Assembly: GCF_000003605.2 (NCBI RefSeq)
Contig: NW_003149770.1
Coordinates: 274,720 to 314,255 of the forward strand
DNA: 39,536 bases
From: Saccoglossus kowalevskii
Lineage: Eukaryota; Hemichordata; Enteropneusta; Harrimaniidae
Direction: 5' to 3'
Below the pieces are notes generated by a model. It worked only from the letters and a program-made list of their open reading frames with translations. It was not told the DNA's origin and did not search any database. Both the position numbers and the translations under genes were made by a program. This document shows, piece by piece, positions 23,585-33,408 of the stretch. Position 1 is the first letter of the stretch; each line of letters starts with the position of its first letter.

Positions 23585-23989
23585 GTAAGATATATTACTA
23601 TTCATCTGTGGAGTGATAAGGTGATACTCGCATGCACTTGCATCAATCAATACAATGATTGATTTCTCTTTGATTGATATCTTTCTACTGTGTGATGAAT
23701 CAGCTGCAAGAAGCAGTGGACTATTTTTTTTGAAATATATGATAAAAGTTGTAATAGACGTGATAGAAGTCAAATAATGGTTACCTTGCATAAGGAAAGT
23801 AGCAAATTCTCACCTTCGTTTTGTCTGCATACTCAGCAGTGGAGAAGGAGAACTTATTAAGCTTGTGGTGTTCTAGCAATGTGTAAAATAGTCATTTCTG
23901 TCTTTCTCTCATGAAAAAAAAAATATTGCATCCTATTTAAAAAAAATGGCATGTTACAGGGAAGAATATATTGTATATTTTTCTTACAG
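23585..23989 (+). other. Intron, no notable content
   Basis: 405 bp, AT-rich, no repeat or exon signal noticed beyond the polypyrimidine tract before the next acceptor. Confidence 0.85.
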
Positions 23990-24146
23990 CTACCCATGTT
24001 TTGAAAATCCTTATCCAATGGACCTTCATGAATCTCCAGTTACTTGTGTGCAATATTATGCTGATTGTCCGCCAGATATCATACCTGCTCTTTATTCGGT
24101 GGGGTCAAGTAGCCAACAAAAGAAGAGAATGGGCTATAGTAAAAAG
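23990..24146 (+). CDS. Tomosyn exon 9 (YPMDLHESPVTCVQYYADCP)
   Basis: Completes Gly, then reads YPCFENPYPMDLHESPVTCV, QYYADCPPDIIPALYSVGSS and KKRMGYSKK. It matches vertebrate FENPYPLSIHESPVTC, ADCPVDLIPALYSVG and RQGYSKK, the end of the LLGL region. A small SSQQ insertion precedes the basic stretch. Acceptor TCTTACAG, donor AAG|GTTAGT, a less usual donor. It ends in phase 0. Confidence 0.97.
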
Positions 24147-24525
24147 GTTAGTGGTCATTTTTTTTTTTTTTTTTTTTTCACCTATGTCAACTAGATTAAT
24201 GGCCGGCAGCTTGCCTGCACGGGAGTTTGAACAGACTGCATCTTTTCAAACTCCAAGCGTGCATGCATCAACAGATTGTAGCTTGCTTTAACTTATTTGC
24301 AGACTACCTAACTACACGTGCATCACCAGGTTGTAATTTGTCTATTAAAATGCACACATACATCAACAGGTTGCAATTTGCCTATCTGAAGACTTACAAC
24401 TTGAAACAACTGACTGCAGCATGTTAGCATATTGTACATGAGTTTAAAAAAAAAAAAATCAAATAATTTAGCTATTACTTGTGTTTGTAATTAAGATTTT
24501 AAACTATTATTAATTTATTTGTAAG
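24147..24525 (+). other. Intron with long poly-T
   Basis: 379 bp. A 21-base T run at 24158-24178 starts 11 bases after the donor. CATCAACAG / CATCACCAG phrases with TTGTAGCTTGC / TTGTAATTTG / TTGCAATTTGCC recur three times between about 24267 and 24383, a short diverged repeat. Confidence 0.85.
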
Positions 24526-24593
24526 GAATGGCCAGTGAAAGGAGGAGAATGGGGAACGGGAGGTAATAGCTATCCTGAAATTATTATAACCGG
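24526..24593 (+). CDS. Tomosyn exon 10 (EWPVKGGEWGTGG)
   Basis: 22 codons, EWPVKGGEWGTGGNSYPEII and IT, then a split Gly. Vertebrate EWPINGGNWGLGAQSYPEIIITG matches in the same place. The acceptor is TTTGTAAG, slightly weak; the donor is CGG|GTAAGT. Together with exon 9 it makes the conserved GYSKKEWP junction. Confidence 0.96.
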
Positions 24594-25455
24594 GTAAGTC
24601 AAGCAAATATTGTATGCATTATTAAACCAAAAACATAACAGAAAACTGATGACTGATGATTCTGATTTCAGCCTCAACATCTGAAGCTGACATGGAATAT
24701 GATGTAACAGTGACGTCTATTGACACCCTCCACGATTACTTCATTAATTGTCTTTTGTGGTGAGATACTGGTATTCTCCCTTTTAACCTCAAACATGTAA
24801 CTCATAAAGAAACGCCTGTTAGCAAACTAGAGACAGTATCACATGTCAGATTGTTCTGGCTTTAATTGCGTTGTCCCTTGTACTTTAATTACATTATAAT
24901 TATAGATGCAAAACTTTGTGAATCTTCATCAGAGGTAAACCAAGTCACAAACATGATACTGTGAAATACTTTATTTTAGCTGGAATTAATTTTTACTGGA
25001 AAGACTTTTCGGGTGTTTTGTATGAATTTATTTTCACTGATTCCTGACGAGTTGAATTTTAATTATAGGAAAAAAAGTATATTCACTGGATTTTATTTTC
25101 ACTGAATCATCCCTTCAGCGAAAATAGCGAAAATTAATTCCAAGCGAAAATAAAGCAATTTACAGTATATAAGTTAGCGTATTCGCAATGTATCGTGGGA
25201 GGTGTGAATTTGTTTCCTCAGCACACTGCTCACTCAATAGTATACACACAGTATTATATTTGAAAGAATGGTGTAATATTGGATGGGGATGATAACAACT
25301 GTCATTTTCATTGGATTGTTACATTTTCCTTGTGTTTCAGGAGCTGGAGTTCCAGATCTGTAATCAAACTATTTTACACATGTTAATCTGATGAGCAAAT
25401 AAATAATTCAAATCATTTAAAAACTTCTGACCTCCATTCTGTATTCTTTCACCAG
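24594..25455 (+). other. Intron with family D foldback element
   Basis: 0.86 kb. It contains the element at 24957-25167 and otherwise AT-rich sequence. The split Gly codon is restored. Confidence 0.85.
24957..25167. mobile_element. Foldback/MITE-like family D, copy 2
   Basis: The left end TACTGTGAAATACTTTATTT and the right end AATAAAGCAATTTACAGTA are inverted. The inner AGCTGGAATTAATTTTT pairs with GAAAATTAATTCCAAGCG. Internal blocks ATATTCACTGGaTTTTATTTTC and CCTTCAGCGAAAATAGCGA are shared with the copy at 9460-9623, which is about 47 bp shorter. It has no coding capacity. Confidence 0.85.
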
Positions 25456-25496
25456 ACATGCTGATGGTTCTTTGAAATTCTGGGATGCATCTGCAG
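25456..25496 (+). CDS. Tomosyn exon 11, small (HADGSLKFWDASA)
   Basis: A 41-base exon of 13 whole codons reading HADGSLKFWDASA between two split codons (Gly before, Val after). It is identical in sense to vertebrate GHADGSVKFWDASAITLQVLYKL. Acceptor TTTCACCAG, donor CAG|GTATGT. Confidence 0.96.
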
Positions 25497-25956
25497 GTAT
25501 GTAACATTCCTAAACAAATTATGTTAATTGAGACAGTTTAATATTTCATTTTGATGCTTTACAAGAAGAGTGTCTCAATGAGTGTTGTTGAGATTGTTAT
25601 AGCGCCCTCTGTGTCATTTTTGAGAGGACAATTTCTTTTTTTCTTTCGTTTTTTAGGGGGTAGGGGTAAATTATGCATGTCACACTGTTCTGTTTCATAC
25701 AGTGTGATCAATATTACACTCGTGATCAGTTTTGTTTTATGTTCAGCTCTAAGAGATTACACATGATTTGTCAATCTTTGTTTTTTTGTTCTTGAATGAT
25801 CTCTGATGGCTTCAAAATTAATCTTAAATCCATAACCATTGGTAATGTTTTGTTGTTAATATTAATCTGGATACGCATATTAACTTTGCTCAACTAGTTT
25901 TCACCACACTTCTTACCATCTCTCAATCTCAATTTGTGTTATCATTATATTTTTAG
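25497..25956 (+). other. Intron, no notable content
   Basis: 460 bp, AT-rich with a CT- and T-rich stretch near 25630-25655. Nothing else is seen. Confidence 0.85.
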
Positions 25957-26159
25957 TGACGCTACAAGTCTTGTACAAACTGAAGACTGCCAAAGTTTTT
26001 GAGAAGAAGGGGAAGAGTGTAGATGGGGAAGAAGACCCATATGCAATTCAAATAATAAATATGTGTTTAGATAGTAGACTATTTTGTGTTGCTGGTGCTA
26101 GTGGACATGTAATTTTATTCAGATATAGTAAACAAGAAGCACAACTTGAACAACTAACT
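25957..26159 (+). CDS. Tomosyn exon 12 (TLQVLYKLKTAKVFEK)
   Basis: Completes Val, then reads TLQVLYKLKTAKVFEKKGKS, EEDPYAIQIINMCLDSRLFC, VAGASGHVILFRYSKQEAQL and EQLT. It matches vertebrate VLYKLKTSKVFEK, DEDPYAIQIISWCPESRMLCIAG and HVIIYRFSKQE. The charged loop after VFEKK is shorter than in vertebrates. Acceptor TATTTTTAG, donor ACT|GTGAGT. It ends in phase 0. Confidence 0.97.
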
Positions 26160-27533
26160 GTGAGTATCTTGTACACTCTTCTATTTCTTGCATTAATATT
26201 AGATTGTATCGCTGGCAGTTTTTAATTCAGGACGTGTCTGGATTCACTCATAAAGTAATCCATTAAACCAAGGCTATGGGTTTTTAAAAGATGGCTTCCA
26301 GATTCAGTATGCAAATCCGCACTGCTTGGAGTGTTTCTCAAATTGATATTTTTTGACAAACCAAATTATTTTTCTGTTCATTCAATAATGAATATATTGC
26401 ATAGAATACTATTTTGATGTTGGTTTTTTAGTTGCGCAAGATTGAAATATAATTCTTCATTTAAAAAAATATATAATAATAAAAATTGCTGTCAATCTTT
26501 GGTTTATGTGAATCAAAGTGTTTATTGAAACTGTCAGTGACAATAAATATGTATTTCAAGCCAGGAAATGGTGTACTTAATGTTAGCACACAGGATTCAC
26601 ACCTGCAGTAACATTTCTATACATACGGTAGTAAAGAATAGGCCAGCCATTCAAATTACATTTTCTTACATGCACTGGTGCTATTCCAGGGATTTTGCAG
26701 AGCCTTATTTTATCAACCAAAATCTTAAATTTATTCTATGATTATCTAGGGAAAACGTGAAAACCACTTATGAATATCTCAAACTTCTTTCTCAAGATAT
26801 GAGACAATTGACAGAAAAGGATGTTTACTTGTTTATTTCATGTTTAAAAAAAAATGTTTTAACATGTTTATTATTATTTCTTAATTGTTTGTTTGTTTGT
26901 TCATTTATTTGTTATTCGTTTGTTGATGCAATTAATTTTGAAAGGTGAAACGTAGAAATGAGAGAAAAGAAGGGATAACAGTAAGAAACAAATTTCCTTT
27001 GCATGAAACAGTGCAAGATTTATTGTAGACTTAGATTTATAATTTATTTAATTTAATACTATTTAATTTAATACATTGTACCCTCATAATTTGTATAATG
27101 ATACACAAAAAATAACTACACTATACTCTTAAATGGGATTGTTTCACTATCTGATGAAAAAAACATTATGGGCGATATAATCATTCAAGTTCGCTTTTGT
27201 GTGAATTAATGTTTCTTACAATCATATGAATTAATGTTTCCTAGAATCTCCATATAATGTACCTTCCTTAGTGTATACATGAAATTAAACATTAATTTTT
27301 GGTAGTCGGCAACTAAACATGGTTGATTGGCTTAAAGCGCCACAGATGTTGCACCGTGTCATGTCAGAGCACACTATGGCGTCTGCGTTTTTTAATTATT
27401 TAATAATCGGGAGGGGTCTATAAATCTATAACATCGGTCCATCAAATACTTGAATGTGAATTATCTAGTGGTGATTCATAAATTTTAACAGCATAATTAC
27501 ATCAATTTTGTCTTTCTCCATTTTCGTTTCTAG
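26160..27533 (+). other. Intron, AT-rich
   Basis: 1.37 kb. It includes an open stretch near 26757-26948 with a YEYLKLLSQD-like reading. That stretch has no tomosyn similarity, and its flanking splice sites do not give a symmetric phase-0 exon. The phase-0 exons on either side join directly. Confidence 0.8.
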
Positions 27534-27826
27534 TCCATTGAGATTTCTATTGTGTACGAAGCAGAAGAACTGGAATCTCCCGACTGTGAATTGCCACCTA
27601 CTCCAATTGGACGGAATGCTAGTACTAGTAGCTCCAGTACTGCTCCACATATGAGCAGTAGCTCTGGAGAAGGAGTCAAAGATAATGTTACAAATATTAA
27701 AGTGAGATCAGGGGGAGTTAAGTTTCCTCCCGGCTACCAACCTGATGTCATCTGTCAGTTTGTATGGATGGATGGGGAGCCGCCGCCGACTGTCACCTCA
27801 CTTGAGTGCAATTCAGCGTATGGTCT
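27534..27826 (+). CDS. Tomosyn exon 13 (propeller 1-2 connection, Ser-rich)
   Basis: 97 codons. The start SIEISIVYEAEELESPDCEL matches the family's LEVRLLYE...ETPE strand. It is followed by a low-complexity Pro/Ser segment (PPTPIG, ASTSSSSTAPHMSSSSGEG), DNVTNIKVRSGGVKFPPGYQ, and PDVICQFVWMDGEPPPTVTS then LECNSAYGL. Vertebrate counterparts are DNVPCLKVK, PGYQTELVIQLVWVGGEPP and SYGL. Acceptor GTTTCTAG, donor TCT|GTAAGT. It ends two bases into Leu. Confidence 0.96.
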
Positions 27827-28370
27827 GTAAGTCAATTTTGTAGCTCATTTATTTTGTGTTCTTTCTGTGATATGACATACATATAAAAGATGATAGCATG
27901 CAAATAAATAGTCATAAAATTTGTGATAGACCAATACAATTTGGTACCCAAGTGTGTATAGTGAATTAACTTTATTCCACAATTGTACTATATTGACGAC
28001 ACTCGTGTGCTTATTGCAATTTTGTTTATTAGCCAAGTAAGCATTTTTTGTCTGAAAAATTATTCTCTGGAAATATCTATGAATTAAGCTAAAGTAAAAT
28101 ATGTTTGCTAAATGGATAACAAGTTTTTCCTATCAAAAACGCAGACGTTAACAAATCATTTCTTAAATGTAATTTATGAGCCATTTTAAAAATAAAACCG
28201 TAAATAAAACAATGAACATTTCTTACATCAACTGTTCTTGAAATATCTAAACTCAAACATTTTGAGTTTACCAGATGTCAAATTTTATTACAGAAGAAGT
28301 CTTAGTGTACTAAATACTGTGTATTTTATTTATTTATGAGTTATCAATACATTATTGTTTTTCTTATTAG
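27827..28370 (+). other. Intron, no notable content
   Basis: 544 bp, AT-rich. The only structure seen is a short TCAAACATTTTGAGTTTACC imperfect palindrome near 28253. Confidence 0.8.
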
Positions 28371-28599
28371 CATGGCAATTGGTACAGCTAATGGTATAGC
28401 AATAGTGGATTTTATACAAAAAACATGTCTACTCAATATGGGGACACCCGATCTGTATGGATCGGCTGATCCCTACCAGAGAACACCACGCTCGCCAAAG
28501 CGAAATAAACCACAGGGCTTAGGAGATATAGTTGAGCAAGGAATGACAGAACCTGAGAGGTGTCGGTCACCGCCGGGTAATTCAGGTAATTCTGATCAG
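28371..28599 (+). CDS. Tomosyn exon 14 (second propeller start, linker entry)
   Basis: Completes Leu, then reads MAIGTANGIAIVDFIQKTCL, LNMGTPDLYGSADPYQRTPR, SPKRNKPQGLGDIVEQGMTE and PERCRSPPGNSGNSDQ. It follows vertebrate FGNCNGIAMVDYLQKAVLLNLGT, LYGSNDPYRREPRSPRK and PEDRCKSP up to the hypervariable linker. Acceptor TTATTAG, donor CAG|GTAAGT. It ends in phase 0, so the next exon must start in phase 0. Confidence 0.97.
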
Positions 28600-29103
28600 G
28601 TAAGTCATAATATCTACTTTACAAGTGGGAAATGAAGTATTTCTTAATAAATTTTTTTGCATAATAAATATCTAATTTGCATAGTTTTTACCCAAAACTT
28701 TTTTATTGATACTTCAAAAACTGAGTTGATTTTAATGTCATTAATACAAAACTAGTACATTATAGTAAAAAGTCAAAACAGTAAATAAAGATTCATGTAC
28801 TTCGTGATAATCATAAAGTGATATTATATTGTACTATGGCTTGTACAATCTACTCTATTATGCTCAAAGGGTAATTTTTCATTGACTCAATAATTGAAGG
28901 TATTGAACTTTATTACTGTGCACTTGGCTTATGCTTGGCTGCTTCAAGACACAAGATACATGACACTTTTGCTTTCTATTTTCAAATGTGGTCATATGAA
29001 GCCCAAATTTCCAGCCAGCTCACAATATTATTCCCACTATACAGGCTTGTAGTATGTTTGCTTTTATTTGTATCTTATATGTTTTATGTCATATATTTTG
29101 CAG
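28600..29103 (+). other. Intron, no notable content
   Basis: 504 bp, AT-rich. A strong polypyrimidine tract and TTTTGCAG precede the next exon. Confidence 0.85.
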
Positions 29104-29254
29104 CAAAACGGTGTTTGTCTGAGTCCCACTAGTAATAATTCCAAGAAAGAGAAGCGGCCAAATGACGCACAGCTAAAGAGGAGTAAGTCACAAGGAACAC
29201 GAAAGTTACTAAAAAAGGGCGAATCAACTGCATCTGAAGGTGGTAATGGCGAAG
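29104..29254 (+). CDS. Tomosyn linker cassette a (KRSKSQGTRKLLKKGE)
   Basis: Opens in phase 0 after TTTTGCAG and reads QNGVCLSPTSNNSKKEKRPN, DAQLKRSKSQGTRKLLKKGE and STASEGGNGE. The product is strongly basic, Ser/Thr-rich and low in hydrophobic residues, as expected for the tomosyn hypervariable linker. The chosen end is GAAG|GTATCG at 29254, in phase 1, which joins the GAC codon of the exon at 33160. Two other phase-1 donors lie inside it, A|GTAAGTC after 29182 and GAAG|GTGGTA after 29239, so three lengths are possible. Without splicing it reads on to a TAG at 29293-29295. Which donor is used cannot be told from the sequence. Confidence 0.8.
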
Positions 29255-29710
29255 GTATCGACGTGGGATGCATGGGTGGATTTATGAGTCAGTAGTTACC
29301 AAATTCACAAATATCTCAATATTGTGTGTTCTAACGCATTATCTGGGCAGCTCTGTCATCACATTTTTCCTTGCATATAACCAAACATACACTTTCTTGG
29401 TAGTGCATGATTGTGTAGAAGACCCGTCTTGAAGTATAAAACATGTACTTTAATAATGCAAGTGTCATTCATTACGTTAACTGTGACATTACTGTCATAC
29501 ATCCCCCCCAAATTGAAGACACAGACTTGCATGTTTTTTTATAATAATGAAGGAATTTTTTGATTACTTAATTAAAATTACCACCAATTATATAAACTTA
29601 AATAAAATTTAAAATCAATTCCATGAATTTGCATGAAATTTTTTTGGATTTTAATTCTTATGTAAAGAATAAATGTTTATATAAAGAATAAACTTTTTAT
29701 TATTTTCTCA
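29104..29710 (+). other. Possible alternative terminal exon (stop at 29293-29295)
   Basis: If cassette a is not spliced at its internal donors, the frame continues 13 codons past 29254 to TAG at 29293-29295. AATAAA signals follow at 29668 and 29687. The product would be a tomosyn ending in the linker, without the second half of propeller 2 and without the R-SNARE. AATAAA is frequent by chance in sequence this AT-rich, so support is weak. Confidence 0.25.
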
Positions 29711-29846
29711 ATTTATTTTTAATACAATTATTTCAATAAATGCATTAATTTCTATATATATTTCACAAAATAGGTTGCCCATTTTTTCCAATAAATGTTG
29801 ATTAATACCTGCAGGCAATGACAATTGCACTGCAGAATACTAGAAA

Positions 29847-29867
29847 AAATAAATAAATAAATAAAGC
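29847..29867. repeat. (AAAT)n microsatellite
   Basis: About five AAAT units, intronic. Confidence 0.85.
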
Positions 29868-30631
29868 AAATGGTTGAATGAAAAAAAAACATCAAAATTT
29901 GCCAGACGGGACTATGTAGGGATGTGTTGATCTTCTTTGAGAGACTTATCTAGTTTTTCTACCCTTTAGGGAAAAATGACTCGGATAAAAAAACAAAAAA
30001 ACAAATACAGTTGTATGTTGTAATCTAACTGATATTTTCACTATTTCAATTGACTACCGGTATTTCAACCAATTATTTAGAAATATTAACTGTTACAGTT
30101 CGACTGATTGTAAGCTGATACTTTTATGTTCGATGGTATAATTATTCACAAAGTACAGGAAATATGCCCTAAAATGTTCTAATTTCACTGATTTTTCAGC
30201 ACATTCAAATGTTGACAATTATTTCTTATTCAAATGTTTACCTTTCTTTTTATGCCTGGAACATTTTCAATAATTGTAGCTTAATTATACCAACAAACAT
30301 GTAAGATCATCTCAAAATCCCTATAAACCTGGAAGTATGAACATACTGCTATAATCTATGAGCCATCAGTAGATATTTACAACAGATACATTTAAACTTG
30401 AACACCATACTAGAGACTAATTGAGACTAAGACTAAATGAGCATAAATCATTGTATTTTAGATCAGTCTTTGTGAAACTTTGTTCTCATTACCACATTTT
30501 TACATCAAATCCTGAATTTGTTTGCAGAGGAAAATTTAAGAATTTACAAATTTAAAGGTCCACATTATTGTTAGTATTAAAGACAATCAACAGAAGTATG
30601 CCTTAAACAATGGGATTAAAAGTCACTTTCA

Positions 30632-30660
30632 GGGGTGGGGTGGTGTGGGGGGGGGTAGGG
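30632..30660 (+). promoter_or_regulatory. G-rich tract with quadruplex potential
   Basis: GGGGTGGGGTGGTG, then a 9-base G run, then TAGGG. At least four G-runs of three or more lie on the sense strand within the linker intron, between the two candidate alternative cassettes. Confidence 0.5.
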
Positions 30661-31705
30661 TTTCCATGAAAGCTTTGATTGTCTCTATTTGTATTGCAAG
30701 CAACAACTTGGCACAATAAACCAATCCAGCTGCTTTATTTATGTATTTAAAATGTGATTGCTCGCTATGCGAGTAGAGTTGCCCAGATATGCAAGTGGAA
30801 ACTATTTCAAGTGTATGATGCACTATCACTTTATGCACTTTTGACATGTCTTCTCATTGTTGCTTTTGTATAATTTTGGAATTGTTAACTGTTTATATTA
30901 ATTGACCATATATCATTCTATATGTGTCTTTGATGTACGGTAGCCACTGACTTGCTTATGGCTTACTTTTATGGTTTTATTATTATTATTTTCCTCCCTG
31001 GTGTTTTTTTTGCTGTATTTGTTTGGTGGGCTGTTGTAACCTTCGCTATTGCTTATTATTAACTAAAAAGCATGATTATAATCTTATGAAAAGTAACTCT
31101 ACAATAAGTCATGAGGTTTTTATTATCAGAAAAAAACTTCTTACACAGTAGGACATGTGAACAAATTACATATTCATGCAACTGTGTTGAAAAAATATTG
31201 CAAATATTGTGTTCTTAAGTTGATGTTCATTATCATGTATATATATATATAATATCAAAATGAGTTGATAAACAGCCATTGATCTTGGAAAGCTTTTTAG
31301 ATCTGATAAAAAAGAAAGATTTATGTACATCAACTTAATATGAACCCTTGCACTGTGTTTCACATGTCATGTGTTAGCATGTTATATATTAAAGACCAGA
31401 CATGTGTACATAATTACCTACATTTGATTATTCATTGCATTTTAATATACACATGGTAGTTATCAGACTGGGCGAGATTGATGCTGGAACTGATGATGCA
31501 TGTATTAGCCCAAAACTTTGTTATGCGCTACACTATACTCCAGTGTGACTGCTTCCATTCCAAAAAATAGTTAAATTTGTGTAATATTTGTACTGCAAAA
31601 CTCCATCAGAAATGCGTGTTACAAACACCTGAATTGGGTGACCATATTTGGAATATGGCAGCTACAGGTTCACATGTTTTCTGTATTTCATTTTTCAATT
31701 TACAG

Positions 31706-31754
31706 GACATAATAGCTCATATCAGCAATGTCTCCATTGAAAGATTGAAGCAAG
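31706..31754 (+). CDS. Candidate tomosyn linker cassette b (49-base exon)
   Basis: After a very good polypyrimidine tract and TTTACAG, 16 codons read DIIAHISNVSIERLKQ, then one base, then the donor CAAG|GTGCAT. The exon starts in phase 0 and ends in phase 1, exactly as cassette a does, so it can replace cassette a between 28599 and 33160 but cannot be joined in frame after it. The sequence DIIAHISNVSIERL faintly recalls the vertebrate linker ANDIAKMSRKLSL. Read through, the frame stops at TGA 31805-31807, with AATAAA at 31817. Similarity is weak, so this is a candidate. Confidence 0.5.
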
Positions 31755-32240
31755 GTGCATTGTTACAGGGAAATCAGCTGCCTGATCAATTTAACCATTC
31801 AAGTTGAAACCACTGTAATAAATGCACCGTCCCATTACAAATCACAAACATATGTTTGACACATAATTCAACCAGTAAAGTGGACTCATTAATTTTGTGA
31901 AAATGTGTGAATGATAAGGGAAACATGCTGAAGTCTAGTGTAGCATCAGCGATGACACATAACACAAGTCTTGGGTATATATAGGGTATGGGTATTTGCC
32001 AAACTATAATATAGAAAACAAATTAGGATATTCTCGGTAGAATTTAATTGATAGATAGATTCATGACATCTTCACTTCATGTTTGTATACTAGTTAATTT
32101 AATACATTCATGATAACATTGTACTTGTATTATTTGTACCTATACTCACAGTGATAAGCTTCATGCATTTATTGTGTTATGTATCATATGTGCGTGTATG
32201 TATTGTGTGTGCATATCATATGTTTGTTTATGTACTAGTA

Positions 32241-32274
<34 letters not shown>

Positions 32275-33159
32275 TCTCTTTGTTTATTCATTTGTTTATA
32301 TATTAATAAACTAACAGAAATATGTTTCATTCTTTCTGCTGTAAGCCTTCCTACATTGCTTACTTTTTTGAATATATGGTTTTTTCCCCAACCCAACCCC
32401 TACTCCATTGATCTTGATGATGAAACCATATTTTGCACTTTCTTCTCAATAATAGATGTGATCTTGTTGCATTGATGTTTTTTTTTTGTTGGTTTTTGAT
32501 TTTTTTTGTGCGTGTGTGATTGTTTAGCGTTATTTATTTGGCTGTAGTTGTCATGGTGAACTTGTTCTCTAGTCTATCCTATATTGACATTCTTTTTGTT
32601 TACTCGTCACCAAGACACAGACGGAGCGAGTAGATGCTCATCTCTTTTAACACCTGGTAAATAGACATTATATGCCCATGTAAAAATTTCCTTTTTCTAA
32701 TCAATTTTTTTCTATACTTTGCACCCTTTCTCCATACTCTTTCTCTCTTACTATGTGTCAGGTTTAGCCGTTATTCATTGATGGCTGTTTTCCTATATTA
32801 TTTCACTAATAAAATATGTATGTGTATACATGTATATTTCTGATATTGGGAAAACTGTTCGAAAAGAACAGCCAATGTTGCTTGTAACTGCACTCAAAGT
32901 CACACACAAACAGCATGTTATGTTATGTTTCTTCATAAGTTTCACCCTTGCTCGTTTCATGTTATGCCCGCATTTGGGTACACTTTATTATACACTCTTG
33001 GCAGTTTCATCTTGCTAGGGTTCAATTTCAACTTTCACAAATTCTATACTACATTTCAGCATTTTTCAAACTATTTTACACTTTCACTTTCGTATAAATT
33101 CTCTGCGTACTTGAAAATGCCAGTCAGCAGATTTGTTTGACGTTTGTTTCCATCCTTAG
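31755..33159 (+). other. Intron with (TG)n tract
   Basis: 1.4 kb. A (TG)n tract is at 32244-32272, followed by pyrimidine-rich sequence (32640-32760). It carries no recognised exon. Confidence 0.8.
32244..32272. repeat. (TG)n microsatellite
   Basis: About 14 perfect TG units. TG tracts near splice sites can bind CELF- and TDP-43-type splicing factors. This one lies in the intron after candidate cassette b, about 490 bases past its donor. Confidence 0.9.
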
Positions 33160-33276
33160 ACCGAGGAGAAGGATCATTTACCAGGTCGCGGAGTTCAAGT
33201 ATGTCTAGTCTTGAGAGGGAAAGCAAGGAAGCTATTAATTGCTTGGCATTTGCTGAGTCATACACAACCAAAACAG
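33160..33276 (+). CDS. Tomosyn exon 16 (RSRSSS phosphorylation-type motif)
   Basis: Takes one base from the preceding exon to make Asp, then reads RGEGSFTRSRSSSMSSLERE and SKEAINCLAFAESYTTKT. It matches vertebrate NSFSRSRSSSVTSIDKESREAISALHFCETFTRKT. The RSRSSS motif fits basophilic kinase consensus sites (PKA/Akt type), and phosphorylation of the tomosyn linker is known in mammals; its use here is inferred. Acceptor CATCCTTAG, donor ACAG|GTAATT. It ends in phase 1. Confidence 0.96.
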
Positions 33277-33408
33277 GTAATTCAATAGCTATTGAGGTTT
33301 TGGGTTTTATAACTTCATCTGTATGTAGGTTTATTTTAGATCACAGTGGTTAGATATTTTAGCGTTAAACATGCACTGTTGTAAGAAATGGGTATGTGCA
33401 CTGTACTA

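Larger units (their letters stand above)
29255..31705 (+). other. Linker intron between candidate cassettes a and b
   Basis: 2.45 kb, AT-rich. It contains an AAAT microsatellite (29847-29867), a G-rich tract (30632-30660) and short TA repeats (31236-31250). No further exon was recognised, although microexons under about 30 bases cannot be excluded in a region where this family is poorly conserved. Confidence 0.7.

Noticed and set aside
26757-26948. Possible extra exon (VKTTYEYLKLLSQD)
   Set aside because: There is no similarity to tomosyn, and the flanking exons are phase 0 on both sides and already join at a conserved position. No good donor keeps the frame.
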